DNA from: Treponema sp.
GTDB taxonomy: Bacteria; Spirochaetota; Spirochaetia; Treponematales; Breznakiellaceae
DNA: 6,375 bases
Assembly: GCA_031263435.1 (NCBI GenBank)
Contig: JAISFT010000046.1
Location: forward strand, 1 to 6,375
Direction: 5' to 3'
The notes under the pieces were generated by a model, which did not search any database, was not told where the DNA came from, and was given only the letters and a program-made list of their open reading frames with translations. A program made the position numbers and the translations under genes. Positions 6,187 to 6,375 of this stretch are shown one piece after another (position 1 is the stretch's first letter; every line of letters starts with the position of its first letter).

Positions 6187-6211
6187 CTGGGTTTTGCGAA
6201 GCAAAACCCAG
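6187..6211. repeat. Palindrome 2 with GAA triloop
   Basis: CTGGGTTTTGC (6187-6197) and its exact reverse complement (6201-6211) enclose GAA. The apex GCGAAGC is a sequence known to form an exceptionally stable DNA mini-hairpin. The GTTTTGC arm is shared with palindrome B at 3666-3691. Confidence 0.88.
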
Positions 6212-6214
6212 AGC

Positions 6215-6242
6215 TCAAAAATGGCATGGATGCCATTTTTGA
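6215..6242. repeat. Palindrome 3, perfect 13-bp stem
   Basis: TCAAAAATGGCAT (6215-6227) and ATGCCATTTTTGA (6230-6242) are perfect inverted repeats separated by GG. Read on the plus strand, the descending arm contains five T residues inside the stem, so a terminator-like effect is possible but not standard. It shares its centre with palindrome 1. Confidence 0.88.
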
Positions 6243-6244
6243 AA

Positions 6245-6267
6245 GGCGAAAGCCGAAGGCTTTCGCC
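6245..6267. repeat. Palindrome 4 with GAA triloop
   Basis: GGCGAAAGCC (6245-6254) and GGCTTTCGCC (6258-6267) are perfect 10-bp inverted repeats around GAA. It begins two bases after palindrome 3. Confidence 0.88.
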
Positions 6268-6286
6268 CGCGCAAGGGATTGAAGCG

Positions 6287-6318
6287 GTATCCTTTTTTGC
6301 CTGTGGCAAAAAAGATAC
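6287..6318. repeat. Palindrome 5 with TGT loop and one bulge
   Basis: CTTTTTTGCC (6292-6301) and GGCAAAAAAG (6305-6314) are perfect 10-bp inverted repeats around TGT. Skipping C6291 as a bulge, GTAT (6287-6290) pairs with ATAC (6315-6318), giving fourteen pairs. On the minus strand the descending arm has six T residues inside the stem. Confidence 0.82.
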
Positions 6319-6333
6319 AAGCGGAAAGCCCGG

Positions 6334-6350
6334 TCCGGCCGCAGGCCGGA
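6334..6350. repeat. Palindrome 6 with GCA triloop
   Basis: TCCGGCC (6334-6340) and GGCCGGA (6344-6350) are perfect 7-bp inverted repeats around GCA. It is the last recognisable unit before the window ends. Confidence 0.78.
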
Positions 6351-6375
6351 TGCGCCCAAAAAACAAAACAACCCT

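Larger units (their letters stand above)
6157..6350. repeat. Chain of six palindromes filling the 3' intergenic DNA
   Basis: The 317 bases after the UroD-like gene contain no credible gene. About 70% of 6157-6350 consists of six back-to-back hairpin units: 6157-6174, 6187-6211, 6215-6242, 6245-6267, 6287-6318 and 6334-6350. Spacers range from 2 to 19 bases. Loops are two or three bases and stems 7-14 bp. Minus-strand open frames cross the region but merely translate the palindromes. No T-run follows most units, so a row of terminators does not explain it. The last 25 bases (6351-6375) are A-rich and otherwise featureless. The cluster may continue past the window edge. Confidence 0.85.

Noticed and set aside
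6157..6350. CRISPR array
   Set aside because: The units differ in sequence, lack a constant repeat, and have no regular spacers.
6049..6371. Minus-strand open frames of 105 and 79 residues over the 3' region
   Set aside because: They are built from translated palindromes (repeat-derived pieces such as MASMP and MPASMP), so they are better explained as non-coding repeats.

Overview
The window reads as spirochaete DNA, most likely a Treponema of the termite-gut type. This rests on the mix of features: a lipoprotein with a loose lipobox next to an outer-membrane barrel protein carrying an NPA motif, a UroD/MtaA-like protein, mid-range GC in the genes, and palindrome-rich intergenic DNA. The assignment is by protein style and composition, not by a database match.

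Layout. Positions 1-102 are an AT-rich leader with a promoter-like hexamer and an inverted repeat. Two plus-strand genes 11 bp apart follow: a predicted lipoprotein (103-819) and a predicted outer-membrane beta-barrel protein (831-2081). They look like one operon, closed by a strong intrinsic terminator (2103-2129). A plus-strand exported protein (2152-3594) follows, with a transglutaminase-like Cys-His-Asp core and a helical-repeat C-terminus. It converges on a minus-strand lgt (3800-4849), prolipoprotein diacylglyceryl transferase. Divergent from lgt, 48 bp away, is a plus-strand UroD/MtaA-superfamily protein (4898-6058) that keeps a His-x-Cys...Cys metal site but lacks the HemE signature.

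The first four proteins all concern the cell envelope: a lipoprotein, its possible barrel partner, a secreted protease/transglutaminase-fold protein, and the enzyme that lipidates lipoproteins. The last gene is metabolic and appears unrelated to them.

The most unusual part is not coding. Two intergenic stretches are dense with near-perfect palindromes. The first, 3635-3714, holds two 12-bp hairpins plus a longer-range pairing that competes with one of them. The second, 6079-6350, is a chain of one imperfect and six perfect or near-perfect hairpins. Several have three-base loops (GAA, GAA, TGT, GCA), and two share an identical 12-bp core. The clusters also share the arm motif GTTTTGC/GCAAAAC. 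They flank the lgt/UroD pair and look like members of an interspersed palindromic repeat family or a structured RNA/ssDNA element. No transposase, CRISPR array, tRNA or rRNA is visible.
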